Shown: in pieces, positions 1 through 9,626 of the stretch
Layout of the letters: every line of letters begins with the position of its first letter
How positions within the stretch are numbered: position 1 is the stretch's first letter
Assembly (NCBI RefSeq): GCF_014200505.1
Contig: NZ_JACHBX010000004.1
Coordinates: forward strand, 186,001 to 250,000
Length of the DNA stretch: 64,000 bases
Source: Massilia aurea
Lineage (GTDB): Bacteria > Pseudomonadota > Gammaproteobacteria > Burkholderiales > Burkholderiaceae_D
Direction: 5' to 3'
Position numbers and translations under genes: made by a program
Notes under the pieces: model-generated
The model's input: the letters and a program-made list of their open reading frames with translations, nothing else
Databases searched by the model: none
Told to the model about the DNA's origin: nothing

Positions 1-2417
1 TCCGTTGACGGATGCGGACGGTTTTGTGGAGGGAGCGTTTCGAGGTTGCCGTGAAACAGTGCCGGCTTGGGCGCAAAAATCTGCAAGCGGTCGGTGATTT
101 CAACCATGCATTCGGTGCCGTGAAGGCGCACGCCTTTTCGTCCCTTGATGTCGACCCAATCGGACTGGCTGATCAGCGACAGGACCTTGTTGGCGATGAC
201 CTGAATGTCGTCGTCATGCGCCTGGACCGTGATTTTTCCGGATGCTGCAATCAACTTCATGCCGGCCTTGTGAACGAACAGGCGCAGCGTCTGCCTGATG
301 CTTGCAAACAGGCTCTCGCCAGTTGCGATCGACACACTGCGACCAGCGGTCATCGCCGTGTGCTGGGCACTGGCAATGTGGGTTGATTGCGCCGTGGTCG
401 TCTCGATGCCCGCCGGGCTGGCCAGTACAAGGTGAGGTTGGGCAAGCTCCGGAAATTCTTTACCAGCGCCGCGCACTACGTCATTCTGTGCCCCGAGTGC
501 ATCAGCAATGATGTCCTGTTGGCCGCTTTCCTGCGCCATCCCTTCCATTGCTGCTGTCGCTTGCGCATCGTGCAGTTTGTGGGCGGCGTCGAGCCGTTTA
601 ACCGTCTCATCCATATCCTTGATCGCCCCACGCGCCGCCTGCCTCGCCTCGGTCGTGATCAACAGCCCCTTGGCTGCCCGTGCGACGCCATGCCCGTCCG
701 TACGCAGTTCCCAGCCTTCCCCGCGCGCATCCTTGCGCCCGGCGTTGTCCTCGATCCGCGTGATATGCCCGAGCGAAAGCTGACTGCACTGGTGATCGCT
801 TTTCAGCTGTGCCTGGATCATCTCCTTCGTGTCATCCAGCACCAGGTGATTGCCGCGTGCACCACCGCCGAGTTCGCGGCTGCGCAAGCCTGCCAGGGCC
901 GATTGCGCCGGCAGCGCCCATGGCGGCATGTGCGTGCCGTTGTACAGCGCGCCCAGTATCAGTGGATGGTCGATAGTCCCGTTCGGATAGACAACGGCGA
1001 CTTCTTCGCCAACGCGCGGCAGGCGGATATGGCCGAACTCCTTGCCTGCGGCCGGGCTCAGCACCCGAATCCATGGCGAGCTGTTTTCGTCGTGCTGGCC
1101 CAGCCGGTCCCAGTGAAATTGCAGCTTGACCCGGCCGAAACCATCGGTGTGGATGTCAGCGCCAGCCGGACCGACGACCGTCGCCGTGTGCAAGCCCATG
1201 TAGGCGCCTGGCTCGCTGTTGAAGTCGCGGCCCGGCCGCCAGCGGATGTCCCTGTTGATGCAGGTGAACCGGTTCTCGTAGTGCGACGGGGCGCCTGCGC
1301 CGGCCTGATAGTTGTTGGTCGCTTCGTGTTCTACAGACAGGATCAGGTAGCTGCGGTCACCGATGCTGCGGCGCGGTTCGGGGTCGTAGTCCATCGAGCG
1401 CGGCTCGGCGCTGAAATGTCCGCCGAGTTTGAAGGTACGCCCGGGCTGGACGCTGCGGGCATTGCTGGTGGCATCGAACGTCTGCGTATCCTTGTCCTGC
1501 TCCACCATGCGCTGCGTTGCGAGCCGTTCGCCATCGCTGCGCATGCGAAAGCCGTAGGCGCCGCTGTCTTCGTACACTTCGTAAGCGAATATGTCGCCTT
1601 GCCGGTTGGCTGAATAGCCTGTGGCGTGCTGTGCGCCGGGATTCTTGTAGTCGACGCTGGCCAGTGTGGTCGTGCCGGAGCCGAGGCGCCGGCTCGCACT
1701 CCACAGGTGAATGCCGTCATCTTCGAGCGAACCGCTCTTGTCGTGAAACGCGATGACGTCCACGTCGTCATAGCTGGTGGCGTCGATCGGCTCGTTATGG
1801 AAGCTCTTGTCGGAGAGCATGAGCTTGTGACCGTCGAAGCGGTGTTCGTACCAGTAATGCATGCCCCGCGCTTCCCAACGGCGGTGCAGGTGGTTGTAGT
1901 CGGTCTCGTTATATTGATTGGCAACGGTCAGTGGCGGATCTTCTTCAAACACATGCATGTGCCAGTCGGCCTGGCGGTAGTGCTTGAGCGTTTCTTCGGT
2001 GATCTGCTGCACACTCTTGCCATGGAACGACACGTTGTCCTTGCGCAGGCGCGCGAAGGCAAGCCAGGGCTCGAGCACCATCCGGTAAAAGGCAAAGCCG
2101 CCATCGGCACGCAAGAACGACAGTTGCGTGATGTACCCGTTAAAGTAACGCAGCGAACCGTCCTGGCGCACCAGCGAAATCGTGACCAGCCGGCCCATCA
2201 GCATCTTGAGCGGGATGCGCGGGTCGTCCGACAGGACGTCGACCTCGAACCGGAATCCGCGCGAGATTTCTTCGCGCGCGACCAGCTTGTTTGGCAGCAA
2301 AATCGCGGGCGGCCCATCCTCGAAAGGAAAGTCCAGTCGCATCAGCCGGTTGTGCTGCGAGTTGCCGCGAAATGCCGATAGTGCGGCGCCGGCTGCGATG
2401 GTCTGGCTCTCGCCCAT
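1..2417 (-). CDS. vgrG: VgrG, type VI secretion spike protein (3' end cut by window)
   Basis: Valine-glycine repeat protein that forms the trimeric puncture tip of the type VI secretion tube and often carries effectors. One open leftward frame of at least 805 codons begins at ATG 2417 and runs off the left edge without a stop. Its N-terminal part, about residues 30-450, reads as a Rhs/VgrG phage-spike module (gp27-like, then the gp5 OB fold around GFGRVKLQFHWDRLG). The distal part matches the DUF2345-type needle region (IKGRKGVRLHGTE near the edge). The true C-terminus, where an effector domain could sit, is outside the window. It is 112 bp downstream of tssG on the same strand, so it is probably the last visible gene of a tssE-F-G-vgrG unit. 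The family call is firm; any effector role is unknown. Confidence 0.93.
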   Translation of the reverse strand, partial: MGESQTIAAGAALSAFRGNSQHNRLMRLDFPFEDGPPAILLPNKLVAREEISRGFRFEVDVLSDDPRIPLKMLMGRLVTISLVRQDGSLRYFNGYITQLSFLRADGGFAFYRMVLEPWLAFARLRKDNVSFHGKSVQQITEETLKHYRQADWHMHVFEEDPPLTVANQYNETDYNHLHRRWEARGMHYWYEHRFDGHKLMLSDKSFHNEPIDATSYDDVDVIAFHDKSGSLEDDGIHLWSASRRLGSGTTTLASVDYKNPGAQHATGYSANRQGDIFAYEVYEDSGAYGFRMRSDGERLATQRMVEQDKDTQTFDATSNARSVQPGRTFKLGGHFSAEPRSMDYDPEPRRSIGDRSYLILSVEHEATNNYQAGAGAPSHYENRFTCINRDIRWRPGRDFNSEPGAYMGLHTATVVGPAGADIHTDGFGRVKLQFHWDRLGQHDENSSPWIRVLSPAAGKEFGHIRLPRVGEEVAVVYPNGTIDHPLILGALYNGTHMPPWALPAQSALAGLRSRELGGGARGNHLVLDDTKEMIQAQLKSDHQCSQLSLGHITRIEDNAGRKDARGEGWELRTDGHGVARAAKGLLITTEARQAARGAIKDMDETVKRLDAAHKLHDAQATAAMEGMAQESGQQDIIADALGAQNDVVRGAGKEFPELAQPHLVLASPAGIETTTAQSTHIASAQHTAMTAGRSVSIATGESLFASIRQTLRLFVHKAGMKLIAASGKITVQAHDDDIQVIANKVLSLISQSDWVDIKGRKGVRLHGTECMVEITDRLQIFAPKPALFHGNLETLPPQNRPHPST

Positions 2418-2529
2418 TGCGTTGCTCCCGATGGCCGCTGCACGGCCGCAGTTGAAATAATCGACATGGTCAGCGACCACGTTAGCCCGCCGTCACGTAG
2501 CCTCAATTGACTGGCATCAACGCCGTTTT

Positions 2530-3636
2530 TTAAGCCACGTCACCGTGTTCCTGTCTGTCTCTTTTTCGAGTCATCGGGGTCTGCAGCATCAACCGGACGT
2601 CGGGACGATCCGTGACGCCTGGTGTCGCGGTAAGAAACGTATTCCATCCAAGCTGACGCGACGGCGTCTTCGTGCTCAGCGTGAGCGGCTTGATGGCAGG
2701 CGGTGCAAGCAGCAACCGTAGTTCGTAGTGCAAGGTCGGCACCGCAAACATCCTTGTCATTTCCCGCAGTGCCGCCAGCGCCGTGCCGCCGGGAAGAAAA
2801 CTGCGTGCTTGCGCTTCGTCCAGTGGCCCGACATGCAGACGCGCACAGATGTCATGCCGCCACAGGCGCGTGCCCAGTGCCGTACTGATGCCGAGCACGG
2901 GCCTGGTGACGCCCAATGTGCTACGCCGGTTTTCGGGAACCGGATCCCAGCAGCCAACGAATTGTTCGAGTCTGACCGGCACGTCGAAATAGCTGCTCAA
3001 CACCTGTTCGACTGTGCCGGCCGCCACCGGGCGGGTGCGCAGCAGCCCGGCGAAACAGGCTGCAGTGTCCGGTCTGACGTGCCTGACGGGTTGCCCGGCG
3101 CTTGCGGCCCGTGGCGGGCACGTGCCTGCCAAGGCAGTCATCATCGGCAGCAACCGGTCCCCGTCGCCGATGGCCAGGTCGTGTTCGACCCGGTACTTGA
3201 CCGATGCCTCATAAAACAGGCCGATCAACCGGGTCGACATGACATCGAGCAGTTCGCGCTGGCTGGCATCGTCCCCAAGCGACTTGCGCGCTGCAATCCG
3301 TTCGGTATCGTGTACCGGCAGGGTGCCACTGGCGCCGAGCAGGCCGATGAATGCAGGCGTGATCCGGACGCGGCGTAGCGTTCCCGAGCGCAGCGCACCA
3401 AGTGGATCCTGTGTTGCCGGCTCGACGTCGAGCGCTTCGACTTCGCTGGCAGGAAACGACAGCGACAGACTGTTGCGAAACGAGAGCACGGTGCGCAAGG
3501 CGCGTTCGCGGCCGATGCCATGGCGTTGCAGCGCGCGTAGCAGGATGCTGACCAGTTGGGTGAAGCTGAACCGGTATGGTTCAGCCAGGAGCAAGGCCAT
3601 TACAGCAGGCTCATGCTTCCGCTTCGTGGCGCGCAT
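2530..3636 (-). CDS. tssG: TssG, type VI secretion baseplate subunit
   Basis: Baseplate wedge protein of the type VI machine (ImpH/VasB family), which acts with TssE, TssF and TssK under the sheath. The 368-residue product has the expected early motif AEPYRFSFTQLVSILLRAL (about residues 18-36), followed by a long beta-rich body, and its length is normal for the family. The start at 3636 is chosen because a strong Shine-Dalgarno AAAGGAG lies 8 bases upstream. A second ATG at 3600 overlaps the tssF stop as TAATG and would give 356 residues. With the first start the gene overlaps tssF by 37 bp, so translation is probably coupled. Confidence 0.93.
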   Translation of the reverse strand: MRATKRKHEPAVMALLLAEPYRFSFTQLVSILLRALQRHGIGRERALRTVLSFRNSLSLSFPASEVEALDVEPATQDPLGALRSGTLRRVRITPAFIGLLGASGTLPVHDTERIAARKSLGDDASQRELLDVMSTRLIGLFYEASVKYRVEHDLAIGDGDRLLPMMTALAGTCPPRAASAGQPVRHVRPDTAACFAGLLRTRPVAAGTVEQVLSSYFDVPVRLEQFVGCWDPVPENRRSTLGVTRPVLGISTALGTRLWRHDICARLHVGPLDEAQARSFLPGGTALAALREMTRMFAVPTLHYELRLLLAPPAIKPLTLSTKTPSRQLGWNTFLTATPGVTDRPDVRLMLQTPMTRKRDRQEHGDVA

Positions 3637-5441
3637 CGGATCAGCTCCTTTCCGCTTTGATGCGAGAGGGCGACGAGTTCGACGAAGCTGTTCAGGTGAA
3701 CATACAGCGCAAAGAACAGGTGCAACACCTGGACGAACAGGTGCAGGCCGGCGCCGGCATACGCTTCTTCGTCGAGCGTGATGCGCACTTCCAGGCCATG
3801 CACCAGCGATGTGCCGTTCCTGTGCCTGATCCAGGCCGTGGTGTCCTGCTGGTCGAGCGCGATGATGCCGCGGATTTGCCGCCGCGAGACGGACGACGAG
3901 GCCAGGTCGTACAGGGACAGCATTTCGCGCAGGCCGTGCACGCCGTCGTCCATCAGGGAGTGATGGTTCAGGGCCAGGTGCGAGATCAGGCGCCAGTGCA
4001 TGCCTGCGTCATTCGTCAAGCGCGCAGGGCGGGTTGGCCTGCGCACCATGCGGATCGCTGCGTTGCCTGTTGCGCCGGAGATGAACAGGTCGCCTTCAGG
4101 CGCACCGATGGCCAGTGAGCAGGGCAGATCGCGGTTGGTGCAGCTCAGTTCAACCGACAGGATATTTCGTTCGATCTCGAACGGGTCGCAATCGGCGCCG
4201 ACGAGCGTGATCGATTTTTCATGGCCCGGACTGCACAAGGCCAGCGTCTCGTCGTGCCGCAGGAACCAGTAGCGTCCTTGCTGGCTGGCGTATTCTGCAC
4301 CGTGCCGAAGCGCATAGAACGGCTGGAATGCCGTGATCGAGGTGTCGTTGCCGTTCTGACGCACCAGGTGCACCGCATCGACCGAATACACCTCATATGC
4401 CTGCGGAAAATTGGCGTGCGCCAGAAGGGTATAGTCGGCCGCGCGCTGGTCGTACGTGATCGGCACGCCAGGCTGCTGGAACAGATTGACGACGGGCGTG
4501 CAACCTTGCACTAGATGCTGTGTTGACAGGCCGGCAAGCATGCGCGCCTTGTCGGCGTCGGGCCGGATGCCGGCAAGGCCCAGGCGTAACGTGACACTGG
4601 CGCAGCCGGCAGGTACACGTGCCAGCAGCAAGGCAATATCGATGTCGAAAAAATTGAACTTCTCGGGGAAGGCAAAATATTCGGCAAGAATGCGGTAAGC
4701 CCCATGCGAACGGGCGTCGAACGGAATCAGGGCGTCGTCAGGGGCAAATCCAGCCGGTGCGATCGGTATGCAAGGTAACCGTTCCCACAGGCCGTCCTCG
4801 TCAAGCTGCACATACGCTGCCACCGTGTGCATGAAGAGGGCATCGCGCAGCGTGGCGCAGAACGAGGCATCGCCATCGGCATACACGCGCAGCACGGTCG
4901 CCGCATCCGGCGCTGGCAGCTGGCCCCATCCGGCAGCGCGGAATGTCAGCGTCAGCGACGATGTGACGTCGTCCGGCAGGCGTGTTGCGACCGGCGCCTG
5001 AATGACGGTCTCGAAACTTGCAGTGCGCAGTGCGACAGGCGACGGCTTGATGTCGTGGATGGTCTTGAAGCGGCATGCCACGCCGTGTACTGACTTCGAT
5101 TCCAGCAACGTCCCGCGCGGCATGGCGGGGATCGCATCCGGGCGATCGAGTGTGCTGGAAACGCGCACGATTGCGCACGACGGAAACGGGCGCAGGTAGT
5201 GGGGATAGAGCAGGTTGAGCAGGGCTTCAGTGAATTCGGGATACGAATCGTCCAGTCGCTTCGACACGCGCGCGCTGAGCAGGGCCGTGCTCTGGATCAG
5301 GCGTTCGACATGCGGATCGTCGCAGGTATCGCCACCCATTTGCAGCCTGGCTGCAACCTTGGGATAGCGCTGGGCATATTCCCTGCACAGCGACCTGAGA
5401 ATGACGAGTTCGCGCTCGTACTTTGTCAACAATTCGTCCAT
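3600..5441 (-). CDS. tssF: TssF, type VI secretion baseplate subunit
   Basis: The largest wedge component of the type VI baseplate (ImpG/VasA family), binding two TssG-related partners and contacting VgrG. The 613-residue product opens with the family signature MDELLTKYERELVILR and EYAQRYPKVAARL, followed by DPHVERLIQSTALLSARV and FTEALLNLLYPHYLRPFPS. These are diagnostic for TssF, and the length is typical. It lies 20 bp downstream of tssE and overlaps tssG, so the three baseplate genes form one leftward operon. No domain is missing. Confidence 0.96.
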   Translation of the reverse strand: MDELLTKYERELVILRSLCREYAQRYPKVAARLQMGGDTCDDPHVERLIQSTALLSARVSKRLDDSYPEFTEALLNLLYPHYLRPFPSCAIVRVSSTLDRPDAIPAMPRGTLLESKSVHGVACRFKTIHDIKPSPVALRTASFETVIQAPVATRLPDDVTSSLTLTFRAAGWGQLPAPDAATVLRVYADGDASFCATLRDALFMHTVAAYVQLDEDGLWERLPCIPIAPAGFAPDDALIPFDARSHGAYRILAEYFAFPEKFNFFDIDIALLLARVPAGCASVTLRLGLAGIRPDADKARMLAGLSTQHLVQGCTPVVNLFQQPGVPITYDQRAADYTLLAHANFPQAYEVYSVDAVHLVRQNGNDTSITAFQPFYALRHGAEYASQQGRYWFLRHDETLALCSPGHEKSITLVGADCDPFEIERNILSVELSCTNRDLPCSLAIGAPEGDLFISGATGNAAIRMVRRPTRPARLTNDAGMHWRLISHLALNHHSLMDDGVHGLREMLSLYDLASSSVSRRQIRGIIALDQQDTTAWIRHRNGTSLVHGLEVRITLDEEAYAGAGLHLFVQVLHLFFALYVHLNSFVELVALSHQSGKELIRCAPRSGSMSLL

Positions 5442-5461
5442 GGGATCAGCGCTTGCGCCCT

Positions 5462-5944
5462 CTAGTTGGCACCTTCGATCGAATACTGCTGGAGCGAGGG
5501 GCGAAATACCGCATTGAACGACATCGCCTCGGGCATCGACGCATGTTTCAGCTGCGCAGTGATCATGAATTCCACGCGGTTGATGGTGCCCCTGGCGCTC
5601 TTGGCGCCCCGCAGTGACACGAGGACCTTGTGCAGCCGGGGTTCATGGCGCTGGATGGCCAGCTGAACGGCCTTGCAGATTTCCTGCCGGTCCGTATCGC
5701 TGTTCATGCACATACCGGCGAAGTCGATCAGACCATAGTTCAGGATGGAACCCGCTACCGCCGGGAGCGGGCTGAACGACGCCTGGTGCACGCCGCAGCG
5801 GGTATTGAGCAACGCCTGCAGATCGCGCGTGACACTGCGCAGCGCATGCTCGACAGCGCGCACACGGGCATCGCCCCGGTTACCCGATGCAGGTTCACCC
5901 GTGTCGTCCAGGCGGTCGAACAGACCCGAAGTAAAGCCGCGCAT
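5462..5944 (-). CDS. tssE: TssE, gp25-like type VI baseplate protein
   Basis: Small gp25-lysozyme-fold protein that starts sheath polymerisation on the type VI baseplate. From ATG 5944 it is 160 residues: MRGFTSGLFDRLDD, a variable stretch, then LLNTRCGVHQ and the gp25 core SILNYGLIDFAG with a C-terminal VEFMITAQLKHA strand. An upstream extension of the frame to 6073 exists, but ATG 5944 has the good ribosome site GAGAGGA 4 bases before it and gives the family length. It is the first gene of the leftward tssE-tssF-tssG-vgrG unit and is divergent from tssK across about 196 bp. Confidence 0.92.
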   Translation of the reverse strand: MRGFTSGLFDRLDDTGEPASGNRGDARVRAVEHALRSVTRDLQALLNTRCGVHQASFSPLPAVAGSILNYGLIDFAGMCMNSDTDRQEICKAVQLAIQRHEPRLHKVLVSLRGAKSARGTINRVEFMITAQLKHASMPEAMSFNAVFRPSLQQYSIEGAN

Positions 5945-6140
5945 CGCGTTCCTCTCGTCAAAGCGGGACAACACCCACGGCAGCCATTGTCGGATCGTGA
6001 ATCTCAGCAATGTTGCGCCGTCACAAGGGAATGCACCGGTTGATTGATACGATCCCTGGCTGCGCGAAATCAATATCGCGCTTCAGGCGCAACGCCATCC
6101 TTCCGAGAATGTGTCCAGCGAAACTTCAATGGGAGGAACC

Positions 6141-7472
6141 ATGAGCGCAACATCGAAGGTCCTGTGGTCGGAAGGCTTGACGCTGGGGCCGCAGCACTTT
6201 CAGCGTCAGGATCTCTATCACGAAACGCGCCTCCAGCGCATCGCTTCGGCCCTCAATCCGTACTGTTGGGGGGTGTGCAAGGTGACGTGGAATGTGGACG
6301 GATTGGGACACAACCGCCTGAGCGCGAACACGATGTCGCTCATTTATCCCGACGGAGACATCGTCGAAGCGCCCGGCGCCGACCTGCTGCCCGAGCCGGT
6401 CGATCTCACGCGCCTGCCGCCAGAGGAAGAATCATTCACGTTCTACGCAGCCCTGGCCCTGGTCAAGCCGCATGGGGGCAATGCCGACGACAACAGCCGC
6501 TACGTGCGCTGCGACCTGGACACCACTGACCTGTTCAGTGATGCACTGGCGATCGAGGTGCCGTTCCTTAAAAAGCAGGTGCGGCTGTTGCTGCAGGCCG
6601 AGCCGCATGGGGCGCGTGCCAGCATCCCGGTGGTGCGGCTGCGGCGGGTAGCGGAAGGGGGCTTCGAGCTGGTGCCGGAGTTCATTGCGCCGAGCGTCAC
6701 GGTGAGCGCAGCGCCAGGCCTGGTGCGCATGCTCGATGGCCTCTGCAGTGTGATCACGACGAAGATCGAATCGCTCCAGCGCACGCACCGCATGACGAAC
6801 AACAGCATGTACGAAGCCGGTGCGGGCGATATCTCGTCGTGGTGGATGCTCAACATCCTGAGCACGGCCAATGCGCTGTTGATGCACTGCGCCAGATCGC
6901 CCGGGTTTCATCCCGAGGTGATGTTCCGGCAAATGCTTGCCGCCGCGGGCGGACTGATGACGTTTTCCGATCGCTACAAGACGGCCGACCTGCCCGCCTA
7001 CCGCCACGAGGCAATGGGCGAGGCATTCGCCGAGCTCGACGCGTTGCTGCGCGAACTGGTCGACACGGCGATCGGCACCAACTATCTCATCATTCCATTT
7101 GTGGCCGACAAGAGCCGGCGCACCTTCTCGCAGGCGATCCTGGATCCGGCCAAGGTCACGAAACAAAGCCAGCTTTATCTGGCGATCACTGCCGATATGG
7201 CGGGCCTTGACCTGGTAGCGACGGTGCCGATCCGGCTCAAGGTCGCTGCGCCCGAGAATATGGAAAGTATTATCGGGTCAGCATTGCCAGGCATACCGAT
7301 CGCGCACATGCCGCAAGTGCCCCCGGCGATCCCGGTGCGGCCCAACACCTACTATTTTTCGCTGTCCACCAAGAATCCCTTGTACGACAAGGCACTCGAG
7401 GCAGGCGTGCTGGCGGTGTATGCGCCGGACGGGATCCCGGGACTCAAAATCGACCTGGTCGTCGTGCTCTGA
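6141..7472 (+). CDS. tssK: TssK, type VI baseplate-to-membrane-complex connector
   Basis: Trimeric adaptor joining the type VI baseplate to the TssJLM membrane complex (ImpJ/VasE family). The product is 443 residues. The N-terminal shell domain motif KVLWSEGLTLGPQHFQRQDLYHE is diagnostic, and the C-terminal head includes NTYYFSLS and LKIDLVVVL. ATG 6141 is preferred over the GTG at 6111 because GGGAGGA stands just before it. The gene is divergent from tssE and is followed 15 bp later by a convergent peptidase gene. tssJ, tssL and tssM are therefore not directly downstream as they are in many clusters. Confidence 0.95.
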   Translation: MSATSKVLWSEGLTLGPQHFQRQDLYHETRLQRIASALNPYCWGVCKVTWNVDGLGHNRLSANTMSLIYPDGDIVEAPGADLLPEPVDLTRLPPEEESFTFYAALALVKPHGGNADDNSRYVRCDLDTTDLFSDALAIEVPFLKKQVRLLLQAEPHGARASIPVVRLRRVAEGGFELVPEFIAPSVTVSAAPGLVRMLDGLCSVITTKIESLQRTHRMTNNSMYEAGAGDISSWWMLNILSTANALLMHCARSPGFHPEVMFRQMLAAAGGLMTFSDRYKTADLPAYRHEAMGEAFAELDALLRELVDTAIGTNYLIIPFVADKSRRTFSQAILDPAKVTKQSQLYLAITADMAGLDLVATVPIRLKVAAPENMESIIGSALPGIPIAHMPQVPPAIPVRPNTYYFSLSTKNPLYDKALEAGVLAVYAPDGIPGLKIDLVVVL

Positions 7473-7487
7473 TCAACCACCGCGATG

Positions 7488-9506
7488 TCAGCGCACCGCC
7501 CCGCTACCGATATTCTTGTCAAGGAACTTCTCGACCCGCCCCCAGAAATCGATGCGGTTCTTTTCCAGCGCCCAGCCGTGACCTTCTTCCGGGTACTCGA
7601 TCCATTCCACCTGCTTGTTGGTGCGCATGACGGCGTTGCGCAGCGCGGTGCCATGGTTGATCGGCACGCGCCGGTCGACGCCGCCGTAGGCCAGCAGCAG
7701 CGGCTGGGTGATGCGCGCCGCCTGCTGCAGCGGTGACGTGGCCTTGAACTGGTCGGCATCCTTGACCGGGTCGCCGATCCGTTCCGGCAGGCTGTGCTGC
7801 TTGACGTCGCGTGAGGTGTCGCTGCTGAAGTGCGCGCCATTGTCAAACAGCAGGCCGATGTCGGTCACGCCGACAAAGCTGATACCGCAGCGGAACATGT
7901 CCGGATCGTTGACGAGTCCCATCAGCGTCGAATAGCCGCCGTAACTGGCGCCAGCAATACAGACGCGCTTGGGGTCGACCAGCCCCTTGTCGACGGCCCA
8001 GCGCACACCGTCGGCGATGTCGTTCTGCATGGCCAGGCCCCATTGCTTGTAGCCGGCACGTTCATGGTTGGATCCGAAGCCCAGGCTGCCGCGAAATTCG
8101 GGTTCAAGCACGGCGTAGCCGCGCGTGGCCAGAAATTGCGAGTCGGCGGCCCAGCCCCAGGATTTGCCGCGCACCCAGGGGCCGCCATGGACCATCACCA
8201 CCAGCGGCAGGCTGGTGCGCTTGGCGCCCGGTGGCAGGGTGAGCAGGGCCGGAATGTCCAGGCCATCGCGCGCCTTGTAGCGCAGGAACTGCTGGCGACC
8301 CATCTGCGTCGGATCGATGCCTGGCCGTGCTTCGCCGACCTTGTTCAGCGACTTGGTTTTGCTGTTGTACAAGAAAAACACCGGTGCGACCACGTCCGAA
8401 TAGGCGGTGACCACGAGCAGGGGCGAGTCACCCCGGGCCGGCACCGACATCAGGTTGACCGTCGTCGGGAGCAGCTTGTCGACGTCCTGCTGAATCGCTT
8501 TCATGCCGGCGTCGAACCATTCATTCGATACCGCATCGGTACGGAACTGCATGCCCAGCACCTTGTCGCGGTTGATCACCAGCTCACCGTCGATATCGTA
8601 GCCGGGCGCCGACAGCAGCGGTTGCGGATCGAGCTTGCCGGTGTTCACATCGAACGTGTGCATGGCGGTCGTTCCGGCCTTGCCGCGCGCTGTTACGAAC
8701 AGCGTGCCGGTCGGCCCGAATGCCACCGGTTCAATCGTCGCGGCAGTTTCCTTGAAGGTCGGGAAACTGGTCAGTTCGCGCCACTTGCCGGTGGCCGGGT
8801 CGAGATACTGCAGCGTCGTGGTCAGGTCCTTGTAGGTGATCGCCAGGCGCGGCTCGCCCTTGTGGTCGAGCAGCCAGCCACGCGTGGCACCAGGGCGCGG
8901 TACTGTCTTGTACTGGCCCGACACAGTGTTTACTTGCAGCAGGTCGACATGGCTCAGTTCATTGCGGGTGTCGCCAACCGGCGCCAGCGCGTAGGTCTCA
9001 TCCGAATCGACCCACGGGGTATTGCCGGCCATCTGGCTCGACGGCGGCAGCAGCCGGCGCGTGATGCGCGTGCCGGTGCTGCTGTTGACGAAGTTACGGC
9101 TGGCCAGTTCAACGAAACGGCCGCCGTCGAAGTCGACCGCGTACATGCCGGGCATGAAACGCTGGTCGCCCGGTCCGACGCCTTTGTCATGCGTGTCGAA
9201 CACCAGGCGCCGGTCGTTGATCCAGTAGAAATTGCGGACATCAGCGTCGTTGTAATGGGCGACAACCTTGGCGCTGTTGGTGTCCAGGTCGATGACCGTC
9301 AAAAAGTCGCGCTTGCCCGGCGCGCTGGCGCGCACGGCCAGATGGCGTCCGCTCGGGGACAGCCTGGCGTCGCCGAACGGGGCGTTGCCAAAGAAGGCCG
9401 AGACAGGCGGCGGTGCTGCCGGGGTTTGTGCAAGGGTCAGTGGCGAAGCGACGAGGACGAGTGCAGCGAAGGTGGCCCTCGCCAGCACGCGGGTAAATGC
9501 AGGCAT
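7488..9506 (-). CDS. Secreted S9 family prolyl oligopeptidase-type serine peptidase
   Basis: Predicted exported peptidase of the prolyl-oligopeptidase clan, probably cleaving short peptides in the periplasm. The 672-residue product starts with a signal peptide (positively charged N-terminus, hydrophobic core, ending LTLAQ near residue 27). A beta-propeller-like region follows, to about residue 410. The C-terminal alpha/beta hydrolase has the nucleophile motif GASYGG near residue 520, the Asp motif YGGVDRRVP and the His motif EEGHGW. All three catalytic residues are present. It is monocistronic and convergent with tssK. Substrate cannot be inferred; it resembles the acylaminoacyl/dipeptidyl peptidase branch (S9C). 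Confidence 0.9.
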   Translation of the reverse strand: MPAFTRVLARATFAALVLVASPLTLAQTPAAPPPVSAFFGNAPFGDARLSPSGRHLAVRASAPGKRDFLTVIDLDTNSAKVVAHYNDADVRNFYWINDRRLVFDTHDKGVGPGDQRFMPGMYAVDFDGGRFVELASRNFVNSSTGTRITRRLLPPSSQMAGNTPWVDSDETYALAPVGDTRNELSHVDLLQVNTVSGQYKTVPRPGATRGWLLDHKGEPRLAITYKDLTTTLQYLDPATGKWRELTSFPTFKETAATIEPVAFGPTGTLFVTARGKAGTTAMHTFDVNTGKLDPQPLLSAPGYDIDGELVINRDKVLGMQFRTDAVSNEWFDAGMKAIQQDVDKLLPTTVNLMSVPARGDSPLLVVTAYSDVVAPVFFLYNSKTKSLNKVGEARPGIDPTQMGRQQFLRYKARDGLDIPALLTLPPGAKRTSLPLVVMVHGGPWVRGKSWGWAADSQFLATRGYAVLEPEFRGSLGFGSNHERAGYKQWGLAMQNDIADGVRWAVDKGLVDPKRVCIAGASYGGYSTLMGLVNDPDMFRCGISFVGVTDIGLLFDNGAHFSSDTSRDVKQHSLPERIGDPVKDADQFKATSPLQQAARITQPLLLAYGGVDRRVPINHGTALRNAVMRTNKQVEWIEYPEEGHGWALEKNRIDFWGRVEKFLDKNIGSGAVR

Positions 9507-9626
9507 GAAGTTTTCCGTGAAATGCTTGGTGTTGGTATGGTTCGCCTATGTTGGCGCGGCCCAGAATAGCATTTGTGTCACCGGGAAAATCTCTTCAATT
9601 CCCACCTCAGTTTTTACCTGTCTGTG

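Noticed and set aside
1..2417. Apparent frameshifts in vgrG, suggested by several short leftward frames
   Set aside because: Those short frames are other-frame shadows. The reading frame from ATG 2417 is open all the way to the left edge and encodes VgrG motifs throughout.
7830..9569. 579-codon open frame on the plus strand
   Set aside because: Antisense to the first S9 peptidase, which has a complete catalytic triad.
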